From contig OX457044.1 of the NCBI GenBank assembly GCA_949752735.1, positions 18,337,685-18,401,684 on the forward strand: a stretch of 64,000 nucleotides of DNA. Direction: 5' to 3'. This stretch comes from Lumbricus terrestris (lineage: Eukaryota > Annelida > Clitellata > Crassiclitellata > Lumbricidae). The notes under the pieces were generated by a model. The model had not been told where the DNA came from. It was given only the letters and a program-made list of their open reading frames with translations, and ran no database searches. Made by a program: the position numbers and the translations under genes. Numbering within the stretch: position 1 is the stretch's first letter; every line of letters starts with the position of its first letter. Shown one piece after another: positions 44,001 to 53,235 of the stretch.

Positions 44001-44427
44001 CAACTTATCTGGTAGCGGGATGTAGGAGCTACCTTTCAACGGTTTATAAACAACCGTGTTGATTTCTAATTTCTGAACCGCTCTGAGCCTCCAGTTACTG
44101 CCCCGCATCTGAAAGGTAGCCATCGATTCAATAATTTTATCTTTCGCGTTGTTATAAATTTCACTTACATCAGTGGAGTCTAGAACCACCTCAGTCTTTG
44201 AAACGAATGGAAAATCGTTGGAACCTACTTCTCCAGTCTTCATATCAACACGCTCCATTGTGCAGGTGAGGACAAAATTGACCTTAGTCTGGCGGTTTTT
44301 AGTTAACAAGTCTACCACCTGTGCCTGAACGGTGTCAAGAAAAGACACTGCATCAATACCACCAACCCCCTCTATCATGTATTGTTTCGTGAAGCCTTTG
44401 ATAGCTGAAGCCGTCTCTCTAATTTTA
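41001..44427 (-). CDS. POLB: Protein-primed DNA polymerase B (main part; gene split by retrotransposon)
   Basis: Protein-primed family B replicase. Visible from the internal Met at 44378: C2H2-like finger (about 261-281, CKRC to HIEYC), Exo I DFE (316-318), an embedded CxxC/HCH/H-type zinc module (416-452, EndoVII-like), Exo II NLTGYDSH (468-475), Exo III DVLLLAD (633-639), motif A YLDANNLYG (727-735), motif B NNSVFGKT (868-875), motif C FTDTDS (963-968) and KLY (1033-1035). All catalytic acids are present. The frame continues upstream through the 54-bp duplicate to the LTR at 44428. The true start is at 52397, on the far side of the retroelement. Removing the insert and one duplicate restores frame (1,283 codons with stop). 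Confidence 0.92.
44374..44427. repeat. 54-bp target duplication, left copy
   Basis: Identical to 51922-51975. It abuts the LTR exactly on its right edge, and the other copy abuts the LTR on its left edge, which is target-duplication geometry. The length is about ten times normal for Ty3/gypsy integration. Confidence 0.85.
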
Positions 44428-45455
44428 CATCGAAATCTAGGTTTTAAATCTAGTTTTAATAGGGAACTTTATGCTCAGAGGCCATTGGGTGATCAATATT
44501 AGAATGAGCTAGGACCTAAAACAAATGTAGCTGAGATTCGTTTAAAGATTATATTATAATAAAGCAAAATCAAACAGTAAAATACAATCAATAATCCTAT
44601 CTACTTATTGTGGCGTATTATCTAATAATATTATAGCTTGTTTCTTATCTTCCACGTTGGACTTTTCCAGCGTAGATGTAGAAGTTCTTCAGTTCGTATG
44701 GATTGGAATGAAGGTTTGAAGAGGAAGGAAGGTCACCTTCTTCTTGCTTGCCGTCGTTTCCAATTCTCTTCTGTAGCTGCGTAGACGGAGAATGCTGTAG
44801 TTGGCACAGCACTCTGTAGTTTCGTCCGCCTCGTTGTTTCTCCACAAGCAACGGTAGCTTCTCGTCGCTTGCTCGTCTTGTTGTAGTTTCGCCCCTTTCT
44901 TCTGCCGTCGAACTCCAATCGCAATTGTAGTTCGAATTCGATCTTCTCCGATGTCGATCGCAGTGCACTCGCAAGTGTCTCACCAAACTTCGCAAAGTTT
45001 CCGTACGACAAGCCCTGGTATCTCAATTCCCAAGGACTTATAGTCTCACCAGTGGGACAGGCCGACAGCGTGTCGCCTTCCACACCCAATTCACCGTCAG
45101 ATCTTCTGAATTACCGACAAGGAACGCCACATTCGTCAATGGCCGCCCTTGCTCAGAAATCTACGTCTTCTCCCTTCGCCATCTTTTCGCTGTCTAACTT
45201 TATCGTCTGCCGTTGTTGCCGTCTGCTCAAGTTTAACGCTGCTTTCCGCCCATCGTTGTATTTCAATAATTGATGTAGCGCGTATTCAAGAATTGTTATA
45301 GCGCTATTATTATTATCTAACTTAATGCCACAAGTAATATTAATTATAATCTACAATACGCCACATATTGTCTAGCTTAATTCTTACCTATTTAATACTT
45401 ATACAATGCATCATTTAATAGGTTTGTTTGATAAGAATAGCATTCTACCGCTACA
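44428..45455 (-). repeat. 3' LTR
   Basis: Starts (minus strand) TGTAGCGGTAGAATGC and ends CGATGTA at the 54-bp duplicate. The 5' LTR continues for another 8 nt (CGGTGACA), giving TGT...ACA ends; the 3' LTR lacks these, so its outer end looks trimmed. Confidence 0.85.
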
Positions 45456-45612
45456 AATGCCCCTCCTTCAAAAGACTGTTTACAGGCTTTAATAAACTCA
45501 CCTACTTAACAAACTAACCTAGTAAACTAATTCACTTACTATACACGACATGACAATTAATACACTTTACTCACTGGCTTACACTTCTTCATTTACTTTA
45601 TCTCAACTTATA

Positions 45613-48600
45613 CTACACAATCCCTCTACTTAAATAGTCGGACATAACATTTTCGGACCCTTTAATATATCTTATGTTAAAGGAATAGTTTTGGAGTGCC
45701 AAACTCCATCTCATCACCCTTGCATTTTTCATTCGACCCTCTTTCATATATTGCAATCCGCAATGGTCTGTCTCAATTGTAAATGTCTTTCCACAAAGAT
45801 ATCGGTCGAACCTGCTTATACCCCACATGATTGCTAAGCACTCTCTCTCTTCCACAGAATATCTTCTCTCTCGCTCTAACAGCTTCCTGCTCGCATACGC
45901 TATGGGATGATTCGTCCCCTCGTACTGCTGCATTATCACACATCCTATTCCACTCCCACTTGCATCAGTTTGTAGGATGAAATCCTTCTCTAAATTTGGA
46001 AGTCTCAGAATTGGTTCTTTCGCCAATTCGTTCTTCAACTTTGTAAAGCTATCCTCTAGCTCTTCATTCCATTCTACTATCCCAGGTGCTATCTTCTTCG
46101 TTAAGTCACTTAACGGTGCCATAATTTCCGCACAGTGTGGTATGAATTTCCGATAATAGTTTATCGCTCCAAGAAAACTCCTGACTTGTTTCTTTGTCTT
46201 TGGACGTGGCATGTCTACTATTTTATCCACTGATTTCTCTTTTGGACTTATGTCATCCTTGTTCAACGTATGTCCCAAAAAGTCAATCTTTCCATATCCT
46301 ATTGAACACTTCTTCGGCTTCAATGTCAAATTCGCTTGTCTCACTCTTTCGAAAAATTTCTCCAATGTCTTCAAATGTTCTCTCCATCCTTTATTATGAG
46401 CTAGAATGTCGTCGACATAACTTTCAAGATTTTCTGTTCCTTGGAGAATCTTCCTGATTAAACGGTTGTAACTTGATGCACTATTGATCAATCCAAAAGG
46501 CATCACATTGAACTTGTATATCCCGTTGGCACATACAAATGTAGTGTAGTCTTTCGATTCTGGACTCATAGGGATCTGCCAATAACCCTTGCAGAAATCG
46601 AACTTGCTGTAGATTTTACTACCACTCAACTTATTAAAAATATCCTCATTTGTCATCATAGGCTCAGGATCAAATATTGTAAGTTTGTTTAGCTGTTTAT
46701 AATTGCAACACAGCCTATTGCTTCCGTCTGATTTCTTGACAACCACCAGCGGTGCTGCATAAGCTGCCTCTGATCTTTCTATCACCTTATTGTCTAACAT
46801 CGTCTGGATCTCCTTATCTATTTCTTTTTGCAAATGGTATGGTGTTGGATAAGCTCTTTGTCTTACTGGTTCTTCACTCGTCAAATGTATTTCATGCTTC
46901 ACTAAGTCTGTTCTCCCAGGCTTGTCTGTGAAAATGTCTTCATATTTCTTCAGTAGTTTCCTCATTTCTCCTTTTTGTTCTTCATCCAAATCAGGATTTA
47001 TATCTACATCTTCATAGGTCTCTGTTTGTTCACTTACATATAAATCCAATATTTCTTCTTCTTCATCTTCACCCACTTTTCCGTCATATACCACTGCTGA
47101 AATGTACGCTACAGTCTCGGCATCTTCTCTTTCGTGATATTTCTTTAATATATTAATATGATATGTCTTTATCTTTCCTTTCTCGATTTCAACTCTGTAA
47201 TCATAGTCTCCAATCTTCTCTCTCACAACATATGGCCCTTGCCACTTTACTAACATCTTGTTCTTGCAACTAGGCAATAGTAACAACACCTTATCACCTA
47301 TTTCCAACTTCCGGTATCTAGCTTTCCTGTCATAATACTTCTTGTTTTTAGCATTCGCTTTGTGTATCGCCTTCTGCGCCATATCACAAGTCTCCTCAAT
47401 CCTTTCTCTCAAATCCTGCATATACGTATACACGTCTTTCACTTCTTCTTCCACTGTCTCATTGGTCCATAACTCCTTCAGGATCTGCACTGGTCCTCTA
47501 CACGATCTACCAAATATTAGTTCGAATGGTGTGAAACCGTGACTCTCATGTACTGTGTCTCTCAACGCAAACAGTAATGGAGCTATATACCGATCCCATT
47601 CTTTCGCTTGTTCACCAATCAACTTCCTCAACGTCGCTTTGATAGTTCCATTAAGCCGTTCTACACATCCATTGCCCATTGCATGGTAGGGACTCGTCAT
47701 GGTGTGTTTTATCAGTAGCATCTTATTTACTTCAGCCATGAGTTCAGAAGTGAACTGGCTTCCACGATCAGTATGGATCTTCTGAGGCACTCCCATACGA
47801 CAATAAAATCCGAACAAAGCTTCTGCAACTTCCTCAGTACTAATTCCTTTCAATGGAATAGCTTCCGGATATCTTGTACTCAAGTCTATGATGGTCAATA
47901 TATATCGGTAACCCCTTGCAGACATAGGGTTAACTTCTCCGATTATGTCTATGCATATGTGTTTGAATGGTACATCTAATACAGGTAGATGACCCATAGG
48001 CGCCTTGTGGTTCACCTTCTTGTCAACTGACTTTTGACAAATGTCACAACTCAACACATATCTCCGTATATCTTGTCCTATTCCAGGCCAATAGAATTCA
48101 TTTAGAATTTTATCATGTGTTTTCCTCATTCCTAAATGAGCCGACAACAATGAATTATGTGCTACTGCTAACACTTTATCCCTCAATGGTTTAGGTACCA
48201 TTAGTTGCCATTTCACCTCATCCTTCTGTACTTCTTTGTATCTTTTATACAACAATCCCTTCTTTTTCACATATGGTTTATCTTCTATGTTGTCTTCGTT
48301 ACCATCCCATTCAATTGCTCTTTCCATTTGTTTCGTCATAGTTTCATCTTGACTCTGCAACTCCTGTATCTCTTTTACTGACACATTCAAGTTCGGCATC
48401 TCCTCCACTTTCAATGGTTTGTATTTTGCTACCTTTTTAGCTTCTGCCCTAGTCTCCACAACTGCTACTGTCATTAATTTTTCATCTTGATTCCTCATCA
48501 CATCGTCAGAAAATCTTACTGTTTTCTTTGCACCAATAGGTCTTTCTTCATGTTCTGTTTTTCTAATCAATATTCCTTTGTTTTCCACTTCAGTACATTT

Positions 48601-50520
48601 CTCAATTATTTCTTTTGGCTCATGATTTGTCACACTCTCAGTTCTTTCATCCTTAACCATGTACTTCAATCCTTTGATTTTCCCAATTATTACTGGCTTT
48701 ATTGGCTGTTCCATCACCATCGCTTGTACTTCACCATTAAAATGTTCACTCTCGATATACACCTTAGCCAATGGGAAACATCTTAAACTCCCATCAACTA
48801 ATACACAATGTGTTTCTTCTCCAGTCAACGCTTCTTCATTTATCAAAGAACGTTTTACAATACAACAACTTGCGCCTGTGTCGTATAAGCATCCCACTGT
48901 GTTTCCATTAACTGTCACTTGGTATTCACTCTTGTCTTCAAGACTAATACATCCATCATTGTCTTTTATCACCATTGCACTGGCTGCCATGTACATTGGT
49001 GGTATTTTACTATGTTCACCCTGTTTCATCTGTTGTTCTCCTCTTGTAATATCAACCACTCTCTGTATTTCACTTTCTGGCTTAACCAAGTGTGCTCGAC
49101 TTTCGAATATTTGTACTGCTGCTGCAGTGTGTTTAAATGTACCCCTGTTTTTCTTTGGGCATTGGTATGCCTTATGGTTCTGTTCTCCACAGAAAAAACA
49201 AGTAATCTTATGTCCAGTTGCAATTTCTCTTTCCCTGCTGAATCCTCGGTTTTGATGTGTACCCTGATTTATCTTCACATCACTTCTACTCCTGTTCAAA
49301 TTGTACCCAGACTGTTCTTTGGGTCTGTGTTCGAACGGTCTACCGTTCAACCTGTCACTATGAAATTTCACATCTGGTTTTACAGACTGCTCGCTGTACT
49401 TGTAACCGTGTGCTTCAATGTGTGATTCCGCACAAACTAACATGTCCTTCAAACTCATTTTACCCTTCTCTTTTATGAACATACGAAGTTCAGTACTGCA
49501 CGTCAGGTAAAACTGATCTTTCAACAATAGATCTTCCACTCCTTCGTAAGTTCTTTCAAATCCCGCTTGCGCTAACCACTGCTGCATGTACCTTCTCAAA
49601 CGATGTACAAAACTAGAAGGTGTCTCTCCTGATTCCATTTTACTGGTTTTGAACTTGTTTCGATAACCACCTTCAGTAAGTTGAAATCTCTTCAACAGCT
49701 GAGTCTTCAAACACTCATAATCTTGCACTTCATCTGCAGACAACCTTTGGTATACTTCCAGTGCTCTGCCTTCCAAATGTCTAGCTAGCGTCAACGACCA
49801 AACTTCTTTTTTAATTTCATACGCAACACAGGTTCGCTCGAATCTCAACAAGTAGGCATCTAAACAATCCTTGGACTCGTTGAATATAGGAAATTTGATA
49901 TTCCTGATTCCTTTATTGTTTTCTCGGTGATCTCCCTGTTGTTGACCATCACCGATCCTCATGTAGTCACTCTCGTGCTCTCGGTTTTGTTCCCCTCTCG
50001 AATCAATTTCACGCATTCTCACTTGTGCTTCAAGTCTCTTTATCTCTAACTGGTGTTCGCGCTGCTCTCTGGCTTCTGTTGCCAAGCGATTTTCTCTTGT
50101 TTCTAATTCAGCGCTCCTAATCGCTTCCAATTCCAGTTCAGCCTTCTTTGCTTGCATTGCAGCCTCTGTTTCAGCTTTTCTTGTTTCTATTTCAGCTTTT
50201 CTCGTTGCTGCTTCTGTTTCAGCTTTTCTCATTTCTGCTGCTGCTTCAGCCTTTCTCATTTCTGCTGCTGCTTCAGCTTCCATCTCTGCTTTTCTTGCTT
50301 CTATCTCAAGTCTCTTGACTTCTGCTGCTGCTTCAGCTTTTCTCGTCTCTGCTGCTGCTGCTGTTTCAGCTAATTTCATCTCTTTGGCGATCTCTCTCTC
50401 AGTCGCTCTATCTTGTCTCCACTCTGCCTGTCTTTCTTTGACAAAGGCACGTGTCTCGTCCCCTTCCATGTTCATCCGTTTGGCAATTTCTAACCAAGCT
50501 TCAAAATCGCTGACAGACAT
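45613..50520 (-). CDS. gag-pol: Gag-Pol polyprotein of Gmr1-type retrotransposon (PR-IN-RT-RNase H order)
   Basis: 1,635 residues in one frame. Gag: long Ala/Glu/Lys coiled coil (about 45-175), SCAN-like capsid region (about 282-372, GGYRNKFKTSKMESGETPSS then VHRLRRYMQQWL), zinc knuckle C441-C454. Protease DTGA at 547-550. Integrase: HHCC (H788, H795, C825, C828), catalytic D858, D918, E954, and a GPY/F module (KWQGPYVV near 1092-1099). Reverse transcriptase: FDFCKGYWQIP (1307-1317) and YVDD (1368-1371). RNase H: TDASGSG (1518-1524), YSVEERE and TDH (1584-1586). In ordinary Ty3/gypsy elements integrase follows RNase H; here it precedes RT as in copia and Gmr1. No frameshift or stop is visible, so the element may be active. 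Confidence 0.93.
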   Translation of the reverse strand: MSVSDFEAWLEIAKRMNMEGDETRAFVKERQAEWRQDRATEREIAKEMKLAETAAAAETRKAEAAAEVKRLEIEARKAEMEAEAAAEMRKAEAAAEMRKAETEAATRKAEIETRKAETEAAMQAKKAELELEAIRSAELETRENRLATEAREQREHQLEIKRLEAQVRMREIDSRGEQNREHESDYMRIGDGQQQGDHRENNKGIRNIKFPIFNESKDCLDAYLLRFERTCVAYEIKKEVWSLTLARHLEGRALEVYQRLSADEVQDYECLKTQLLKRFQLTEGGYRNKFKTSKMESGETPSSFVHRLRRYMQQWLAQAGFERTYEGVEDLLLKDQFYLTCSTELRMFIKEKGKMSLKDMLVCAESHIEAHGYKYSEQSVKPDVKFHSDRLNGRPFEHRPKEQSGYNLNRSRSDVKINQGTHQNRGFSREREIATGHKITCFFCGEQNHKAYQCPKKNRGTFKHTAAAVQIFESRAHLVKPESEIQRVVDITRGEQQMKQGEHSKIPPMYMAASAMVIKDNDGCISLEDKSEYQVTVNGNTVGCLYDTGASCCIVKRSLINEEALTGEETHCVLVDGSLRCFPLAKVYIESEHFNGEVQAMVMEQPIKPVIIGKIKGLKYMVKDERTESVTNHEPKEIIEKCTEVENKGILIRKTEHEERPIGAKKTVRFSDDVMRNQDEKLMTVAVVETRAEAKKVAKYKPLKVEEMPNLNVSVKEIQELQSQDETMTKQMERAIEWDGNEDNIEDKPYVKKKGLLYKRYKEVQKDEVKWQLMVPKPLRDKVLAVAHNSLLSAHLGMRKTHDKILNEFYWPGIGQDIRRYVLSCDICQKSVDKKVNHKAPMGHLPVLDVPFKHICIDIIGEVNPMSARGYRYILTIIDLSTRYPEAIPLKGISTEEVAEALFGFYCRMGVPQKIHTDRGSQFTSELMAEVNKMLLIKHTMTSPYHAMGNGCVERLNGTIKATLRKLIGEQAKEWDRYIAPLLFALRDTVHESHGFTPFELIFGRSCRGPVQILKELWTNETVEEEVKDVYTYMQDLRERIEETCDMAQKAIHKANAKNKKYYDRKARYRKLEIGDKVLLLLPSCKNKMLVKWQGPYVVREKIGDYDYRVEIEKGKIKTYHINILKKYHEREDAETVAYISAVVYDGKVGEDEEEEILDLYVSEQTETYEDVDINPDLDEEQKGEMRKLLKKYEDIFTDKPGRTDLVKHEIHLTSEEPVRQRAYPTPYHLQKEIDKEIQTMLDNKVIERSEAAYAAPLVVVKKSDGSNRLCCNYKQLNKLTIFDPEPMMTNEDIFNKLSGSKIYSKFDFCKGYWQIPMSPESKDYTTFVCANGIYKFNVMPFGLINSASSYNRLIRKILQGTENLESYVDDILAHNKGWREHLKTLEKFFERVRQANLTLKPKKCSIGYGKIDFLGHTLNKDDISPKEKSVDKIVDMPRPKTKKQVRSFLGAINYYRKFIPHCAEIMAPLSDLTKKIAPGIVEWNEELEDSFTKLKNELAKEPILRLPNLEKDFILQTDASGSGIGCVIMQQYEGTNHPIAYASRKLLERERRYSVEERECLAIMWGISRFDRYLCGKTFTIETDHCGLQYMKEGRMKNARVMRWSLALQNYSFNIRYIKGSENVMSDYLSRGIV

Positions 50521-50765
50521 ACTTACTGTCTTACTTGCTCACTAGCAACTTATGACAAAAATATTGGCAACTATGTGCGCTATTTAAATTTCTAACAAAT
50601 AGAAATTGTTCAATTCTGCAAAGTGTCAATTCAGTTCCACAACAACAACTAATAGTTCATACACCTACTGCAGTGTCTTCAATCTACAATTTCAGATTTA
50701 GTCTCTAACAATCTCCTAGCTATAATTGTTCAAAGCTTTTCTAATACTGTTCAAAAGACAGTAAT

Positions 50766-50856
50766 CTTTACTGACTCAAATCTTTACTGACTCAAATCTT
50801 TACTGACTTAAATCTTTACTGAATTAAATCTTTACTGAATTAAATCTTTACTGACT
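50766..50856. repeat. 16-bp tandem repeat in retrotransposon leader
   Basis: Six copies of CTTTACTGA with 7-nt spacers (CTCAAAT/CTTAAAT/ATTAAAT) lie between the gag start and the primer-binding site. Confidence 0.85.
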
Positions 50857-50860
50857 TTTA

Positions 50861-50879
50861 TCCCGGGCATGGGCACCCA
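50861..50879 (-). promoter_or_regulatory. Candidate tRNA primer-binding site
   Basis: The minus strand reads TGGGTGCCCATGCCCGGGA. It begins with TGG as required to pair with a tRNA CCA end, and lies 4 nt from the LTR if the LTR ends at GGTGACA (50884). The tRNA identity is not determined. Confidence 0.45.
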
Positions 50880-50883
50880 CTCG

Positions 50884-51921
50884 TGTCACCGTACATCGAA
50901 ATCTAGGTTTTAAATCTAGTTTTAATAGGGAACTTTATGCTCAGAGGCCATTGGGTGATCAATATTAGAATGAGCTAGGACCTAAAACAAATGTAGCTGA
51001 GATTCGTTTAAAGATTATATTATAATAAAGCAAAATCAAACAGTAAAATACAATCAATAATCCTATCTACTTATTGTGGCGTATTATCTAATAATATTAT
51101 AGCTTGTTTCTTATCTTCCACGTTGGACTTTTCCAGCGTAGATGTAGAAGTTCTTCAGTTCGTATGGATTGGAATGAAGGTTTGAAGAGGAAGGAAGGTC
51201 ACCTTCTTCTTGCTTGCCGTCGTTTCCAATTCTCTTCTGTAGCTGCGTAGACGGAGAATGCTGTAGTTGGCACAGCACTCTGTAGTTTCGTCCGCCTCGT
51301 TGTTTCTCCACAAGCAACGGTAGCTTCTCGTCGCTTGCTCGTCTTGTTGTAGTTTCGCCCCTTTCTTCTGCCGTCGAACTCCAATCGCAATTGTAGTTCG
51401 AATTCGATCTTCTCCGATGTCGATCGCAGTGCACTCGCAAGTGTCTCACCAAACTTCGCAAAGTTTCCGTACGACAAGCCCTGGTATCTCAATTCCCAAG
51501 GACTTATAGTCTCACCAGTGGGACAGGCCGACAGCGTGTCGCCTTCCACACCCAATTCACCGTCAGATCTTCTGAATTACCGACAAGGAACGCCACATTC
51601 GTCAATGGCCGCCCTTGCTCAGAAATCTACGTCTTCTCCCTTCGCCATCTTTTCGCTGTCTAACTTTATCGTCTGCCGTTGTTGCCGTCTGCTCAAGTTT
51701 AACGCTGCTTTCCGCCCATCGTTGTATTTCAATAATTGATGTAGCGCGTATTCAAGAATTGTTATAGCGCTATTATTATTATCTAACTTAATGCCACAAG
51801 TAATATTAATTATAATCTACAATACGCCACATATTGTCTAGCTTAATTCTTACCTATTTAATACTTATACAATGCATCATTTAATAGGTTTGTTTGATAA
51901 GAATAGCATTCTACCGCTACA
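50884..51921 (-). repeat. 5' LTR
   Basis: Starts TGTAGCGG next to the right 54-bp duplicate and probably ends CGGTGACA at 50884, giving TGT...ACA termini. The shared 1,028 bp match the 3' LTR. Confidence 0.85.
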
Positions 51922-51975
51922 ATCATGTATTGTTTCGTGAAGCCTTTGATAGCTGAAGCCGTCTCTCTAATTTTA
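51922..51975. repeat. 54-bp target duplication, right copy
   Basis: Identical to 44374-44427. Confidence 0.85.
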
Positions 51976-52397
51976 TTCGTCTTCATACGAATTCCCGCGA
52001 ATATAGAATTCACTTTGGCTTTCAACGCTTCTAACTTTTCATTCACCTTTCTCTTTGGTTCTTCAGGAATATACCCTTCGATCCATTTTGCGAACGTATT
52101 AATCGCTGATTTTGTTTTATCGAATATTTTTCGTACTGTTGTAGCTGGTACGGGTTCGAGTATTGGGAATTCAATAACGGGAACAGGGGCGTCGAGTAAA
52201 CTAATGTTAGGTGAAATTAGGGATGTCTTGTGAGCTTCAATTTTAGCGACCAAGTCTGCTTTGCGTAGTCTCGTATACCCAACCAAGCCGCTCTGCTTTG
52301 CGATTTTTCTCAATTCAATAACAGTTTTCTTCGAGTACTCCATTTTATATTGAGGTGGTGTTTCTTTAAACCGTTTCAAGAAAATATTTTCGCTCAT
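51922..52397 (-). CDS. POLB: PolB N-terminal segment (SAP-like), separated from the rest by the retrotransposon
   Basis: ATG at 52397 in the context TATATAAAATG. Residues about 20-53 (TVIELRKIAKQSGLVGYTR and KADLVAKIEAHK) form a SAP-like DNA-binding helix pair, followed by a Pro-rich linker and a helical region. The frame runs into the 54-bp duplicate and then the LTR, stopping at 51858. As it stands only a short protein without polymerase domains could be made. It is continuous in frame with the main part once the insert is discounted. Confidence 0.85.
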
Positions 52398-52542
52398 TTT
52401 ATATACGTAGGAAAAAAAATAAATTTGTGTGTTGGTAAAAGTTTAACCATGGTTTGGGTCAATGGTAAAAGTTGAACCATGTTTTGGGTTTCGTCACGAT
52501 GTTTCAAAAAAAATATTTTTAGTCATTTTATATACATAGGAA
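52398..52542. repeat. Sub-terminal duplication with relic PolB start
   Basis: The stretch CATTTTATATAC-TAGGAAAAAAAATAAATTTGTG occurs at 52395 and again 129 bp away at 52524, each followed by AACCATGGTT copies. The outer copy (minus 52526-52494) reads MTKNIFFETS then stop, a degenerate version of the first ten PolB codons. Confidence 0.75.
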
Positions 52543-52868
52543 AAAAAATAAATTTGTGATGCTGGCAAAAGTTGAACCATGGTTTGGGATGATTGGTAAA
52601 AGTTGAACCATGGTTTGGGGTGGTTGGCAAAAGTTGGTAAAAGTTGGTAAAAGTTGAACCATGGTTTGGGTTGAATGTAAAAATTGAACCATGGTTTGGG
52701 TTTCGTGCACGCCGGATCACAAGAATGGGAAATTCCCAAAGTTTCGATGATTTTTTTTTAACCATGGTTTGGGATGATTGGTAAAAGTTTAACCATGGTT
52801 TGGGTTGATTTGGAAAGTTTAACCATGGTTTGGGTTAAATGAGCCCGTTTATCCACTTCTCTACTACT
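52543..52868. repeat. Polinton right terminal inverted repeat
   Basis: Reverse complement of 29301-29626. It ends CTACTACT before the target duplication GACATG (52869-52874), with seven AACCATGGTT palindromes inside the repeat and two more (one degenerate) just internal to it. Confidence 0.92.
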
Positions 52869-52874
52869 GACATG

Positions 52875-53235
52875 ACATCCGTAGCTCAGTTGAGAGAGCG
52901 CTGGTCGATAAACTGAGAGTCATTATCGTGACCCGAGTTCAAGCCTCGCTCAGGGCAAACATTTATTTAAATTTTCTGTTAGCTGCCAGTGGCGCTTTCT
53001 GTTGTGTTGTTTGCCTCGGGTCTGTTGAAAATAAGATCGCCCTCCCACTCCTGGCTTGGCCGAATCAGGAGCGTTCCAGCACTTAGGCCATTAGTGTTAA
53101 GCTACCGAGCCTGTTGTAGCCGACCTGCGTGTCGTGCGAAGCTGGCCGTATTTCGTATAACTTGCACCTGTAATCGCTCTGCGGTGTGTCAGATTGAATT
53201 TCAATAAACGATGATTATTATTTTTTTTATTTTTA
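52875..53235 (+). mobile_element. tRNA-derived SINE
   Basis: Box A TAGCTCAGTTGAGAG at 52882 and box B GAGTTCAAGCC at 52935 lie about 50 bp apart, as in a tRNA promoter. A body follows, then a 3' end CAATAAACGATGATTATTATT with a T-rich tail. Mature tRNA pairing is not maintained, so this is a SINE, not a tRNA gene. 53240-53700 holds nothing I recognise. Confidence 0.65.

Larger units (their letters stand above)
44428..51921 (-). mobile_element. Gmr1-type Ty3/gypsy LTR retrotransposon, intact, nested in Polinton PolB
   Basis: 7,494 bp, transcribed on the minus strand. LTRs of about 1,028 bp (44428-45455 and 50894-51921) show no difference in the stretches I compared, and their reading frames translate identically, so insertion is recent. 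A polypurine tract AAGGAGGGGC (plus 45459-45468) directly precedes the 3' LTR start TGTAGCGG. A candidate primer-binding site lies at 50861-50879. A single 1,635-codon gag-pol frame is open. The pol order PR-IN-RT-RH identifies the Gmr1 lineage. Confidence 0.92.
29301..52868. mobile_element. Maverick/Polinton virus-like transposon, full length, with nested LTR retrotransposon
   Basis: 23,568 bp between perfect 6-bp target duplications, with near-identical 326-bp terminal inverted repeats beginning AGTAGTAG (5'-AG ends are typical). It encodes the hallmark set: retroviral-type integrase, protein-primed PolB, packaging ATPase, adenain-like protease, major capsid and penton proteins. Subtracting the 7,494-bp retroelement and one 54-bp duplicate leaves about 16,020 bp, a normal Polinton size. 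Most frames are open and the inverted repeats are well matched, so the copy appears young. Three genes carry lesions or frame breaks (PolB, penton, PLA2-integrase junction), so this copy is unlikely to be autonomous. Confidence 0.95.

Noticed and set aside
44645..45089. Two overlapping 116-118-codon frames inside both LTRs
   Set aside because: Identical in the two LTRs because the LTRs match; they overlap each other, show no known domain and are expected by chance in GC-rich LTR sequence.
45052..45273. 73-codon + strand frame, also at 51518-51739
   Set aside because: Antisense shadow within the LTR, identical in both copies for the same reason.
48659..49425. 198- and 168-codon + strand frames
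   Set aside because: Antisense shadows of the gag-protease region, with no domain and no start context.
50152..50545. Ser/Cys/Phe-rich + strand frames
   Set aside because: Antisense of the Ala/Glu/Lys coiled coil of Gag.
52882..52950. Possible tRNA gene (box A and box B spacing)
   Set aside because: No cloverleaf with a paired acceptor stem could be drawn, and the sequence continues into a SINE body and tail.
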